Of a stretch of 41,744 bases of DNA, positions 34,293 through 41,744 are shown piece after piece. Location of the stretch: the NCBI GenBank assembly GCA_026126125.1, contig JAHCJW010000012.1, positions 1 through 41,744 of the forward strand, given 5' to 3'. The translations under genes and the position numbers were made by a program. Under the pieces are notes generated by a model. The model ran no database searches. It was given only the letters and a program-made list of their open reading frames with translations, and was not told where the DNA came from. The DNA comes from Devosia sp. Lineage in GTDB: Bacteria > Pseudomonadota > Alphaproteobacteria > Rhizobiales > Devosiaceae. Each line of letters starts with the position of its first letter. Position 1 is the first letter of the stretch.

Positions 34293-34383
34293 ATCGCCCC
34301 CTGATAGGGCGAGGGGGGCTTTGGCCTGGCCGCTCGGGTTCAACTTACTCGCGAATTGTCGCCCCGGCCTGCGTCGGGGTGAC
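34293..34383. terminator. Two hairpins downstream of the asparaginase gene
   Basis: CGCCC (34295-34299) pairs with GGGCG (34307-34311), and GTCGCCCCG (34358-34366) with CGGGGTGAC (34375-34383, one mismatch). Both lie between convergent genes and could end transcription in both directions. The second resembles a frequent alphaproteobacterial intergenic palindrome. Confidence 0.5.
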
Positions 34384-34417
34384 GTGCGGTGGCTGAGGCA
34401 ATGGCGGTATTCTTGCC

Positions 34418-35701
34418 TTACCGCAGGCTGACATGTCCGTACCGGCCGGCATTGGCCAGCAGATCGGGTTCGGTGATCTCGGTCCAGCGCATGCCGACGA
34501 TGCTGCCCTCTGTCGCGCCGGAGACGATATTGCCCGCAAGCGTCACGGCGCCGGAGTTCTCGACCACGCTGACGCCGATGCCGATCCTGCTGTCGGTGAC
34601 GACATTGCCGGTGATGGCGACATTGCGCAGATAGGGGCCCCAGCCGGCGGCGATGCCGGCGCCGGGAACGGCGCTGACCACATTGCCGGTGACCGCGACA
34701 TCGGCCTCGACGAAAATGCCGACGGGGATGGTGTCAGGATTGACCGGCGAATTGGGGGTGATGTTGCGCACGATATTGCCCGCGCAACTGGCCAGATGCC
34801 CGCCAGCATCCAGATTGGTGATGGAAATGCCGGTGGCGGCGCCATCGACCAGATTGTCGGCGATGATCGAGCCGGAAAAGCCGAACTCGGAAAAGATCGC
34901 CACTTCGCCCGAGCGCAGGCAGACATTGCCAGTGACCTGGGTGTTGTGGGTGGTGTTGAGCCGGACGGCGGTGAAGGCGCAGTCGGCGATGTGGTTGTCG
35001 GCGACGATGACCGCATTGGCGAGATAGACATTGATGCCATTGCCGTTCTGGCCATTGCCACCACCGCGCCAGTCGATGCGCGAAATGCGGTTCTGGGTGA
35101 CGATGGAGCCGTCCGGACCGCTCTGGCTGCGCCAGATACGAATGCCGGCATTGCCGCAGTTTTCGATTCTGTTGCCGGTGACGAGCAGCCCCAGGCTGTC
35201 GAGCGAATGGATGGCGGCGTCGCCATGCCCGGAAAAATCGCAGTCCCGAATGGTCGCGGCGCTGCCGCGCAGGCCCAGCGCGATGGTGGAATTATCGCGG
35301 AAAGAGCAGCGCTCGATGGTGATGGCCGTGCTCCCCTCGACCCCGAACAACGGATCGCCGCCGCTCGTTCCGGCAAAGCCGATATCGCGCAGCACGATAT
35401 TGGATTGGCCCGCAATGGACCCGGTCATGGCGCCGGCGGCGATCAGCCAGGTGGCGCCAGGCACCCCTTCGAGTACGAGATTGCCGGGGATGCGCAGGCC
35501 CGCGACGCGAAAGCGCCCGGCGGGAAGGGTGAGGCGACCATTCGCGCCGTCGAGCGCCGCCTGCAGCGCGGCGGTCTGGTCGGCGTCGCTGCCTTGCATC
35601 AGCGCCACGGTTTGCGCCCGGGCCGTCAAGGGAAGGCTGGCGGCAAAGCCCGCCAGGGCGGCGAGGGCATGACGGCGATTGGGACGGGGCAGGGTGCGCA
35701 T
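34418..35701 (-). CDS. Tat-exported right-handed beta-helix protein (TIGR03808-like)
   Basis: A 427-residue protein. The N terminus [23 protein letters not shown] is a twin-arginine signal with the RR pair and AxA-type cleavage. The rest is made of short repeats typical of pectate-lyase-like beta-helices: [47 protein letters not shown]. Residues [25 protein letters not shown] form the usual cap strand. It matches the uncharacterised family of Tat-translocated repeat proteins. ATG at 35701 has AGGATGG upstream. Divergent from the HerA-like gene (35835). No catalytic residues could be assigned. Confidence 0.85.
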   Translation of the reverse strand: MRTLPRPNRRHALAALAGFAASLPLTARAQTVALMQGSDADQTAALQAALDGANGRLTLPAGRFRVAGLRIPGNLVLEGVPGATWLIAAGAMTGSIAGQSNIVLRDIGFAGTSGGDPLFGVEGSTAITIERCSFRDNSTIALGLRGSAATIRDCDFSGHGDAAIHSLDSLGLLVTGNRIENCGNAGIRIWRSQSGPDGSIVTQNRISRIDWRGGGNGQNGNGINVYLANAVIVADNHIADCAFTAVRLNTTHNTQVTGNVCLRSGEVAIFSEFGFSGSIIADNLVDGAATGISITNLDAGGHLASCAGNIVRNITPNSPVNPDTIPVGIFVEADVAVTGNVVSAVPGAGIAAGWGPYLRNVAITGNVVTDSRIGIGVSVVENSGAVTLAGNIVSGATEGSIVGMRWTEITEPDLLANAGRYGHVSLR

Positions 35702-35834
35702 GCAGCCATCCTGGCGTGGGAAAACCGCTCGGGCCAGCACAACCGGCGCAAGTGGTGAACGGCTTGCCTTGTTCGGCACAGCCTTGCCCGGCTATAAACG
35801 CGATAGCGTTCGGAACGAAAACAGGAAAAACGGT

Positions 35835-37343
35835 ATGCTCGTCGACGGCAAGATCTATCTCGGGACGAGCGACAGGCCGGAATATCTCGCCCTCAAATAT
35901 GGCAATCGCCATGGGCTGATCACCGGGGCGACCGGCACCGGCAAGACGGTGAGCCTGCAGGTATTGGCCGAGGGCTTTTCGGCCGCCGGCGTGCCGGTTT
36001 TCGCCGCCGATATCAAGGGCGACCTCTCGGGCATCGCCAGGATGGGGCAGGCGCAGGGCTGGCAGACCAAGCGCGCCGAGGAGATCGGCTTCGACGATTT
36101 CCAGGACGACGTGTTTCCGACCGTGTTCTGGGATCTGTTCGGCAAGCAGGGGCACCCGGTGCGCGCGACGATGTCGGAAATGGGTCCGGTGCTGCTCAGC
36201 CGCATTCTCAACCTCAACGACACCCAGGAAGGCGTGCTCAATATCGCTTTTCGCGTCGCCGACGAGGAAGGGCTGCTGCTGCTCGATCTCAAGGATCTGC
36301 GGGCGCTGCTCACCAATGTGCAGGAGCGGGCCAAGGAGATTTCCGGTCGTTATGGCAATGTAACCACCGCCTCCATCGGGGCCATCCAGCGGGCGCTGCT
36401 GGTGCTCGAACAGCAGGGCGCCGACCACTTTTTCGGTGAGCGGGCGCTGGAAATCGCCGATCTGATGCGCATCGATGGCGATGGGCGCGGGTTCGTGTCG
36501 ATTTTGGCCGCCGATCAGCTGATGCAGGCGCCGCGGCTCTATGCGACGTTCCTGTTGTGGCTGTTGTCCGAGCTGTTCGAGGAATTGCCGGAGGTCGGCG
36601 ATCTCGAAAAACCCAAGCTGGTGTTCTTCTTCGACGAGGCGCATCTGTTGTTCGACGGCGCCCCCAAGGCGCTGATCGACCGGATCGAGCAGGTGGTGAA
36701 ACTCATCCGCTCCAAGGGGGTGGGCGTCTATTTCGTCACCCAGAACCCGGTCGATATTCCCGAAAGCGTTCTGGCGCAGCTGGCCAATCGCGTGCAGCAT
36801 GCGCTGCGCGCCTATACGCCACGCGAACAGAAGGCGGTGAAGGTGGCGGCCGACACGTTCCGGCCCAATCCGGCCTTTTCGACCGCCGAGGCGATCACTC
36901 AATTGGGCATTGGCGAGGCGCTGGTGTCGGTGCTGGAAGAGAAGGGCATTCCTTCAATGGTCGGGCGCACGCTGATCCGGCCGCCATCGGCCCAGGTCGG
37001 CCCGCTGGGACTGGCCGAGCGCGAGGCCATCATCGCCGATTCGCCGGTCGGCGGGCTCTATGATGCGGTGATCGACCGCGAGTCGGCCTATGAAATCCTG
37101 CAAAAACGGGCCCGCGACCACCAGTTGCAGCAGGAGCGGGCGCAATATGAGGCCCAGCAGCGTTCCGAGGCCGAAAAACTGGCCAAGGAGCGCGAGCGGG
37201 CGGAGCGGGCCGCAGCACCACGCCGCAGCACGCGCCAGACCCCGGTGGAGGCGGCCACGACCTCATTCGCCCGCACAGTGGCCAACACGATCGGCCGCGA
37301 ACTGGTGCGCGGCATTTTCGGCAGTCTCAAGAGGCGGCGATGA
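35835..37343 (+). CDS. HerA-like ATPase, DUF853/YjgR family
   Basis: A 502-residue P-loop ATPase of the FtsK/HerA class. Walker A GATGTGKT (31-38) follows [10 protein letters not shown]; Walker B is [15 protein letters not shown] with Asp267-Glu268. Motifs such as [33 protein letters not shown] (sensor-like) and [13 protein letters not shown] identify DUF853. The last about 80 residues are an Arg/Glu/Ala-rich coiled-coil tail followed by a basic end (SLKRRR). ATG at 35835 with AGGAAA upstream. Its stop overlaps the start of the next gene (ATGA). DNA or RNA translocase activity is inferred from fold; the cellular role of DUF853 is not established. Confidence 0.9.
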   Translation: MLVDGKIYLGTSDRPEYLALKYGNRHGLITGATGTGKTVSLQVLAEGFSAAGVPVFAADIKGDLSGIARMGQAQGWQTKRAEEIGFDDFQDDVFPTVFWDLFGKQGHPVRATMSEMGPVLLSRILNLNDTQEGVLNIAFRVADEEGLLLLDLKDLRALLTNVQERAKEISGRYGNVTTASIGAIQRALLVLEQQGADHFFGERALEIADLMRIDGDGRGFVSILAADQLMQAPRLYATFLLWLLSELFEELPEVGDLEKPKLVFFFDEAHLLFDGAPKALIDRIEQVVKLIRSKGVGVYFVTQNPVDIPESVLAQLANRVQHALRAYTPREQKAVKVAADTFRPNPAFSTAEAITQLGIGEALVSVLEEKGIPSMVGRTLIRPPSAQVGPLGLAEREAIIADSPVGGLYDAVIDRESAYEILQKRARDHQLQQERAQYEAQQRSEAEKLAKERERAERAAAPRRSTRQTPVEAATTSFARTVANTIGRELVRGIFGSLKRRR

Positions 37344-37897
37344 GCATGAGCAGCATGAGCCCGAGCGGCCCGGTCATCGCCGTTTTCGCCTCGGATCGCG
37401 GGCCGGGTGATCCCGAACGCGCCAGCCTGATGAGCCAGGTGGGAACGCTGTTTGCCCGGCGCGGCGCGCATCTGCTCTGCCTCGCCGAAAAAGGCGTCAT
37501 CCCCGTGCCGCTGATTACCGCGGCCCGGGCGGCCGGCGGGGCGGTGGATGTGCTGGCCGATGCCAGCATCGTGCTGCCGCCGGCTTTGGCCAGCGTGCCG
37601 ATCACCATAATGCCCGGCCGCGCCGAGCGTTATGCCAGGCTGGGAGAGGTGGCGAGCGCTTTCGTGGCGCTGCCCGGTTCGCTCGCCTCCGTATCGGCGC
37701 TGTTCGGCAGCTGGAACAGGGCGAAGCCCAAGCCGGTGGTGATGCTCAACCGCAACCGGGCTTTCGAGGCCGTGCGCGGATTTGCCGGCGACGTGCTGTC
37801 CCACGCCGTGCCGGGATATGACAAGAATTTGCAGTTTGCCGATAGTGTCGAGGACCTGTGGAACAAGGTCGTCTGGGTTGGCGAGCAGCGGCGGTAG
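37340..37897 (+). CDS. LOG/SLOG-fold protein with degenerate active site
   Basis: A 185-residue Rossmann-like protein. [14 protein letters not shown] at the N terminus, [21 protein letters not shown], then [17 protein letters not shown] and KPVVMLNRN trace the LOG (lysine decarboxylase-like, cytokinin-riboside phosphoribohydrolase) fold. But the catalytic PGGxGTxxE motif reads PGSLASVSA (112-120), so the Gly, Thr and Glu needed for catalysis are gone. A SLOG-type ligand-binding role is more likely than catalysis. The ATGA overlap with the HerA-like gene implies the two work together. No closer family could be named. Confidence 0.72.
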   Translation: MSMSSMSPSGPVIAVFASDRGPGDPERASLMSQVGTLFARRGAHLLCLAEKGVIPVPLITAARAAGGAVDVLADASIVLPPALASVPITIMPGRAERYARLGEVASAFVALPGSLASVSALFGSWNRAKPKPVVMLNRNRAFEAVRGFAGDVLSHAVPGYDKNLQFADSVEDLWNKVVWVGEQRR

Positions 37898-37944
37898 GAT
37901 GATCGTTTACCGATACCCGATCCAGGCCTCGCGCCGATAAAGCG

Positions 37945-38043
37945 CGTCGAGATCTTTCAGATCCCCTCCATGCGCTTTAAATCTTTGTTTTAAAGCATGT
38001 CTTTATCCCAAAACCGGTTCCCACTTTCGGGAGACTTGCTTAG
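37945..38043. repeat. Intergenic palindromic repeat, copy 2
   Basis: About 99 bp matching 17349-17448. In this copy the palindromic half is better preserved: AAGCATGTCT (37995-38004) pairs with AGACTTGCTT (38032-38041) with one mismatch, and CCC pairs with GGG inside, around AAAACCGGTTC. It lies 20 nt from the stop of the pseudo-receiver gene. Confidence 0.78.
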
Positions 38044-38062
38044 GTGCGAGGTCCACCGCTGG

Positions 38063-38617
38063 CTAAGCGAGCGGCTCAAGTCCGGGATGCCGGGGTTTGC
38101 GGCGGTCGGGGAACAGCGGGACGACATTGTCGGTCTGGCGGCGCGCCGGATGGGGCTGGGGCGTGGGAAGGGGCGCGCGGTTGCGCCGTTCGGGGCCGCG
38201 ATAGCCGGCACCGAGGGCGCCGATGACGCTGCGATTGATCAGCCTGGCCTGCACGCGCTGCAGCAGATGGCGTGGCGACATTGGCTTGACCACGACCTCA
38301 TCGATCCCGGCGCTGATCGCCTGATGGCGCATGGGCGGGGTGATGGATCGGGTGAGGGCGATGACCGGCAGGTCGCGCGAAACGAAGCCCGGATCGAGCC
38401 GAATCGCCTCGACCATCTCATAGGCGGGGCGCCCCTCGCGGTCGAAATCGACCACCAGCAGATCGAGCGGAGCGATGCGCATATAGGCAAAAAGCTCAGC
38501 CTCGCTGTCGAATGGACGAATACGCAGACGGGTATCGCCGGCCAGAACCATGGCCAGGACAGCCGAGAGCGCCGGGTTTGCCGCGAGCATGGCGACGGTT
38601 TTCGCCCGTTGAGTCAA
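38063..38617 (-). CDS. Receiver-like protein lacking the acidic pair
   Basis: A 184-residue protein. Residues about 5-125 form a CheY-like receiver: LLVVDFD (Asp57 at the phospho-acceptor position), VIALT (Thr89) and EVVVKPMSP (Lys111) are conserved. The N-terminal acidic pair that binds magnesium is replaced by AMLAANP (9-15). The C terminus is a basic, proline-rich tail with two GPERR/FPDRR-like motifs and no output domain. I chose the TTG at 38617 since GGGGAAG is 5-6 nt upstream; the ATG at 38593 would cut into the first strand. A CtrA-like site lies just upstream. Function unknown. Confidence 0.78.
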   Translation of the reverse strand: MTQRAKTVAMLAANPALSAVLAMVLAGDTRLRIRPFDSEAELFAYMRIAPLDLLVVDFDREGRPAYEMVEAIRLDPGFVSRDLPVIALTRSITPPMRHQAISAGIDEVVVKPMSPRHLLQRVQARLINRSVIGALGAGYRGPERRNRAPLPTPQPHPARRQTDNVVPLFPDRRKPRHPGLEPLA

Positions 38618-38634
38618 ATCACTTCCCCACTTGG

Positions 38635-38650
38635 TAAATGGTTCGTTAAC
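38635..38650 (-). promoter_or_regulatory. Possible CtrA site upstream of the pseudo-receiver gene
   Basis: On the minus strand TTAA-N7-TTTA (38649-38635), preceded by G, fits the CtrA consensus TTAA-N7-TTAA at seven of eight positions. It starts about 18 bp before the chosen TTG, so it would overlap the promoter or 5' leader. Short AT motifs arise by chance, so confidence is limited. Confidence 0.4.
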
Positions 38651-38772
38651 ATGACCGAACGTGAGTGAGAAGAGCGTGCAGCCATCAAGCGGCAGGGTTG
38701 GTAAAAGAAAACCCGCCGGCTTGGAAGCGGGCGGGCGAACTGGGGCCAAATTTGTCGCGCTGCGGCGGTTCT

Positions 38773-38897
38773 TTCGCCCCCTCGCCCCTCAGGGGCGAGG
38801 GTTGGGGTGAGGGGTGAAGGCCTCTCAGTTTGAAACGCGAGACTGAACCCCTCATCCGGCCCTATCGGGCCACCTTCTCCCTTTAGGGGAGAAGGGA
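38773..38897. repeat. Mosaic of GC hairpins between the pseudo-receiver gene and sodB
   Basis: Three stem-loops in a row: CCCTCGCCCCT/AGGGGCGAGGG (38779-38801, perfect 11 bp), GGCCC/GGGCC (38858-38871) and CCTTCTCCC/GGGAGAAGG (38873-38895). The CCCCTCATCCGGCC and CCTTCTCCC text is typical of repeated intergenic elements in Hyphomicrobiales. It lies after the sodB stop, so it may end that transcript. Confidence 0.75.
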
Positions 38898-38922
38898 ACC
38901 AGAGATCGTGGCTTTACCGCCC

Positions 38923-39537
38923 TTAGGCGGAGGCTTCCTCGAACATGTGCTCGACATGCTCCCAGTTCACCAGATTGTCGAACCAGGCTTCGAGATATTT
39001 CGGGCGGGCGTTGCGGTAGTCGATGTAATAGGAATGCTCCCAGACGTCGACGCCGAGCAGCGGCTTGCCGCCATAGACCAGCGGCGATTCGCCATTGGCG
39101 GTCTTGGTCACTTCGAGCTTGCCGGTCTTTTCATTGAGCGAGAGCCAGGCCCAGCCCGAACCGAACTGGGTGGTGCCGGCCTGGATGAAATCGGTGCGGA
39201 ACTTGTCAAAGCCGCCCAGATCCTCGTCGATCTTGGCCGCCAGCTTGCCCGGCAGGGACTTGCCGCCACCATTGGGCTTCATCCAGTTCCAGAAATGCAC
39301 GTGGTTGTAGTGCTGGCCGGCATTGTTAAACAGGCCGGCATTCTTGCCAAAGCTCTCCTTGACGATGTCCTCGAGCGGCAGGATTTCCAGGCCCGAACCC
39401 TCCAGCAGCTTTTCGCCATTGGTGACGTAAGCCTGATGATGCTTGTCGTGGTGGAACTCGAGCGTTTCCGCCGACATGTAGGGGCCCAGCGCGTCATAAG
39501 CGTAGGGCAGGGGCGGCAGGGTGAACTTGGTGGTCAT
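38923..39537 (-). CDS. sodB: Fe/Mn superoxide dismutase
   Basis: A 204-residue cytosolic superoxide dismutase. Metal ligands expected from the family: His29 (LEFHHDKHHQAYV), His79 (YNHVHFWNWM), Asp164 and His168 (GVDVWEHSYYIDY). NNAGQHYNH and GSGWAWLSL are standard active-site segments. The iron-versus-manganese choice cannot be made from these motifs. ATG at 39537 with GGAGG upstream; a GTG or ATG slightly earlier adds only four residues. Monocistronic; downstream of the oligopeptidase gene on the same strand, 103 nt apart. Confidence 0.95.
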   Translation of the reverse strand: MTTKFTLPPLPYAYDALGPYMSAETLEFHHDKHHQAYVTNGEKLLEGSGLEILPLEDIVKESFGKNAGLFNNAGQHYNHVHFWNWMKPNGGGKSLPGKLAAKIDEDLGGFDKFRTDFIQAGTTQFGSGWAWLSLNEKTGKLEVTKTANGESPLVYGGKPLLGVDVWEHSYYIDYRNARPKYLEAWFDNLVNWEHVEHMFEEASA

Positions 39538-39640
39538 GATAGCCTCCATTCGGGATAAAAAAGGATGACGCTGGCGTAAACCGCAGGGAATGCCCGTGGT
39601 ATAGGCCGATCGGTCGGCTGCAACAATGACGGCGTCGAAA

Positions 39641-41722
39641 CTAACCGTCCAATCCGACCGACTTTATCGCAAAGGCATAACACTGCGCGGTTTCCTTCAG
39701 GCGGTCGAAGCGACCCGAGGCACCGGCATGGCCGGCGCTCATATTAGTCTTGAGATATAATGGCGCCGTGCCGGTTCCGGTTGCCCGCAGTTTCGCCACC
39801 CATTTGGCCGGCTCCCAATAGGTGACGCGCGGATCGGTCAGGCCCGCCAGCGCGAAGATCGGCGGATAGGCCTGGGCGCTGATCGCCTCATAGGGCGCAT
39901 AGGCGGCGATGCGGGCGTAATCCTCGGCCGAAGTGATGGGGTTGCCCCATTCGGGCCATTCGGGCGGGGTGAGCGGCAGGGTATCGTCGAGCATGGTATT
40001 GAGCACGTCGACGAACGGCACCTGGGCGATGATGCCGGCCCATAGATCTGGTCGCAGATTGGCGATGGCGCCCATCAGCATGCCGCCGGCCGAGCCGCCC
40101 TGGGCGACGATTTTGCCCTTTTGCGTGTAACCGGCGGCGATCAGCGCTTCGGCGGCGGCGATGAAGTCGACGAAGGTGTTGGGCTTGTGCTCGCGTCGGC
40201 CCTGTCTGTACCAGGCGTACCCCTTTTCCATGCCGCCGCGAACATGGGCGATGGCATAGACGAAACCGCGGTCGACCAGCGACAGCACCGAAACGGAAAA
40301 GGCGGCCGGCATCGACATGCCATAGGCGCCGTAGCCATAGAGCAGGGTCGGGTTGGCGCCATCGAGCGCGATGCCCTTTTTATACAGCAGGGTAACCGGC
40401 ACCTCGGCGCCGTCGGGCGCCGTGGCGAAGATGCGCCTGGTCTCATAGGCGGACGGGTCGTGGCCCGAGGGCACTTCCTGGGTCTTGAGCAGCTTGCGCT
40501 CGCCGCTGGCGAGGTCGACATCGTAGACCTGGGCCGGCGTGGTGGGCGAGGAGTAGTTGAGGCGGAAGACTGTGGTGTCGAATTCGTAGCCGACCGACAT
40601 GCCCAGCGCATAGGCTTCTTCGGCAAAACCGACCACGTCCTCCTTGCCCGTTTGCAGGTCGCGCACGACGATGCGCGGCAATCCATCCTGACGTTCGAGG
40701 CGCAGGAGATGGTTCTGGAGCACGATCATGTCGAGCACCAGCACGCCGGGGCGATGGGCAACGAGATCGGTCCAGTTGGCGGCGTCGGGCGCGGCGAGGG
40801 GGGCGGTGACGATCTTGTAGTCTTCGGCGCCCTCGGCATTGGTGCGGATATAGAGCAACTCGCCGCGCGCCTCGATGTCATATTCGCGGTCGGTGAGGCG
40901 CGGCGCGACCAGAAGCGGCTCGCCGCCCTTGTCGGCGTCGATCAGATAGACTTCGCTGGTCTGGTGATCATGGGCGTCGATGACGATGAAGCGGTCGTTC
41001 TGCGTCTTGCCGACGCCGACGAAAAAGCCCGGGTCCTTTTCCTCATAGATGATCGGATCGGCCGACTGATCGGTGCCGATATCGTGGCGGCGGACGCGCC
41101 AGGGGCGGTGATTGTCGTCATATTCGGTGTAATAGAGCGCGCCAGAATCATTGGCCCAGACATAGGAGCCGGCAGTGTCGGCGATGATTTCGGGGCTGTC
41201 GGTGCCGGTTTCGAGATCGCGGATGACGATGTCGTAATATTCCGAGCCGGCGCGATCGGCAGCCCAGGCGAGAAAACGGTGGCTCGGATCGTGGCTGGCG
41301 CCGGCAAAGCCGAAATAGTCTTCGCCTGCCTCGACATTGCAGTCGAGCAGCACGGTTTCAGGGCCGCCCTCGCGTGGGGTGCGGACGATCTGCGGATATT
41401 GCTTGCCTTCAAGCATGCGCGAATTATAGGCCCAGGGCCCGTCGGGCGAGGGCACGCCGCTATCGTCTTCCTTGATGCGGCCGCGAATTTCCTTGTAGAT
41501 CCGGTCCTGCAGATCGGCGGTCGGCTGGCCGAACTGGGCGTCGTACCAGTCGTTTTCCGCTTCGAGATAGGCGCGGATTTCGCCATCCAGCGTCTCGGGC
41601 TTCTGCATCACCTCCTGCCAGTTGCCGGCGCGCAGCCAGGCATAGGGGTCTTCGCGGGTGACGCCGTGATGGCTGTGGCTGGAGGGCACGCGCTTGGCGC
41701 TGGGCGGGGTGAGTTGGCTCAT
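39641..41722 (-). CDS. ptrB: Oligopeptidase B-like S9A serine peptidase
   Basis: A 693-residue prolyl-oligopeptidase-family enzyme. N-terminal about 410 residues form the seven-bladed propeller that limits access to short peptides; it starts with GVTREDPYAWLR. The C-terminal hydrolase domain carries the catalytic triad Ser544 (GGSAGG), Asp630 (LTDPRVTYWEP) and His665 (AGHAGASGR). GYGAYGMSMPAAFS and AHVRGGMEKG mark the oligopeptidase B branch, which cuts after Lys or Arg. No signal peptide, so cytosolic. Start at the ATG at 41722, near the edge of the window. Full length for the family. Confidence 0.93.
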   Translation of the reverse strand: MSQLTPPSAKRVPSSHSHHGVTREDPYAWLRAGNWQEVMQKPETLDGEIRAYLEAENDWYDAQFGQPTADLQDRIYKEIRGRIKEDDSGVPSPDGPWAYNSRMLEGKQYPQIVRTPREGGPETVLLDCNVEAGEDYFGFAGASHDPSHRFLAWAADRAGSEYYDIVIRDLETGTDSPEIIADTAGSYVWANDSGALYYTEYDDNHRPWRVRRHDIGTDQSADPIIYEEKDPGFFVGVGKTQNDRFIVIDAHDHQTSEVYLIDADKGGEPLLVAPRLTDREYDIEARGELLYIRTNAEGAEDYKIVTAPLAAPDAANWTDLVAHRPGVLVLDMIVLQNHLLRLERQDGLPRIVVRDLQTGKEDVVGFAEEAYALGMSVGYEFDTTVFRLNYSSPTTPAQVYDVDLASGERKLLKTQEVPSGHDPSAYETRRIFATAPDGAEVPVTLLYKKGIALDGANPTLLYGYGAYGMSMPAAFSVSVLSLVDRGFVYAIAHVRGGMEKGYAWYRQGRREHKPNTFVDFIAAAEALIAAGYTQKGKIVAQGGSAGGMLMGAIANLRPDLWAGIIAQVPFVDVLNTMLDDTLPLTPPEWPEWGNPITSAEDYARIAAYAPYEAISAQAYPPIFALAGLTDPRVTYWEPAKWVAKLRATGTGTAPLYLKTNMSAGHAGASGRFDRLKETAQCYAFAIKSVGLDG

Positions 41723-41744
41723 CTTGGCATCCGCAAAAAAAGGA

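Noticed and set aside
38779..38895. Tandem GC hairpins as a CRISPR-like or satellite array.
   Set aside because: The units differ in sequence and spacing and there are no unique spacers; they fit known intergenic palindromic repeats.

Overview
The window looks like about 42 kb of chromosome from a high-GC alphaproteobacterium of the order Hyphomicrobiales (Rhizobiales), perhaps a Devosia-like soil or plant-associated genus. The pointers are the rhizobial-type rhamnose locus, an FnrN/FnrL-type regulator, small DUF1127 and DUF3422 genes, a Tat-exported TIGR03808-like protein, a Rhizobium etli-type asparaginase, a possible CtrA site, and many GC-rich palindromic intergenic repeats. The genus is inference. 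I see no rRNA, tRNA, CRISPR array, prophage or intact insertion sequence.

Left part (1-9.9 kb): cobF (aerobic B12 synthesis) lies downstream of a CUT2 sugar ABC transporter (ATPase, permease, binding protein, all minus strand). A divergent LacI-family regulator faces it, with two operator-like palindromes between. An oxygen-sensing FNR-type regulator (minus) is back to back with a copper-resistance operon: copA, cueR, copZ and a periplasmic DUF305 protein, driven by a textbook MerR-type promoter with a 19-bp spacer.

Respiratory block (9.9-16.4 kb): cydDC (minus) and cydABX (plus) diverge around one perfect FNR box midway between them. The FNR-type gene 7 kb away has the recognition-helix residues expected to bind it. 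cydX is a 39-residue gene. Two perfect 14-bp palindromes precede its terminator.

Middle (16.4-20.6 kb): a DUF1127 peptide, a YbaK-type deacylase, a LysR regulator divergent from mmsA with a T-N11-A box between, and a DUF5680 protein.

Rhamnose block (20.6-30.1 kb): rhaI and a fused aldolase/dehydrogenase (rhaD, also called rhaEW) on minus, divergent from rhaR-rhaS-rhaT-rhaP-rhaQ-rhaU on plus. Together they import L-rhamnose, interconvert its anomers, isomerise it, cleave rhamnulose-1-phosphate and oxidise lactaldehyde. The kinase step (rhaK) is not in the window: rhaU is followed by about 1.25 kb with repeats and no recognisable gene.

Right part (31.3-41.7 kb): DUF3422 membrane protein, an SH3-type secreted protein, a class 3 asparaginase, a Tat-exported beta-helix protein divergent from a HerA-like ATPase (DUF853), which overlaps a LOG/SLOG-fold protein with a degenerate active site. 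Then come a pseudo-receiver protein, Fe/Mn superoxide dismutase and an S9 oligopeptidase.

Most of the window is ordinary metabolic and respiratory chromosome. The best candidates for something undescribed are the HerA-like ATPase/degenerate-LOG pair, the pseudo-receiver protein, the twin palindromes after cydX, and the repeat that appears to have rewritten the 3' end of rhaS.
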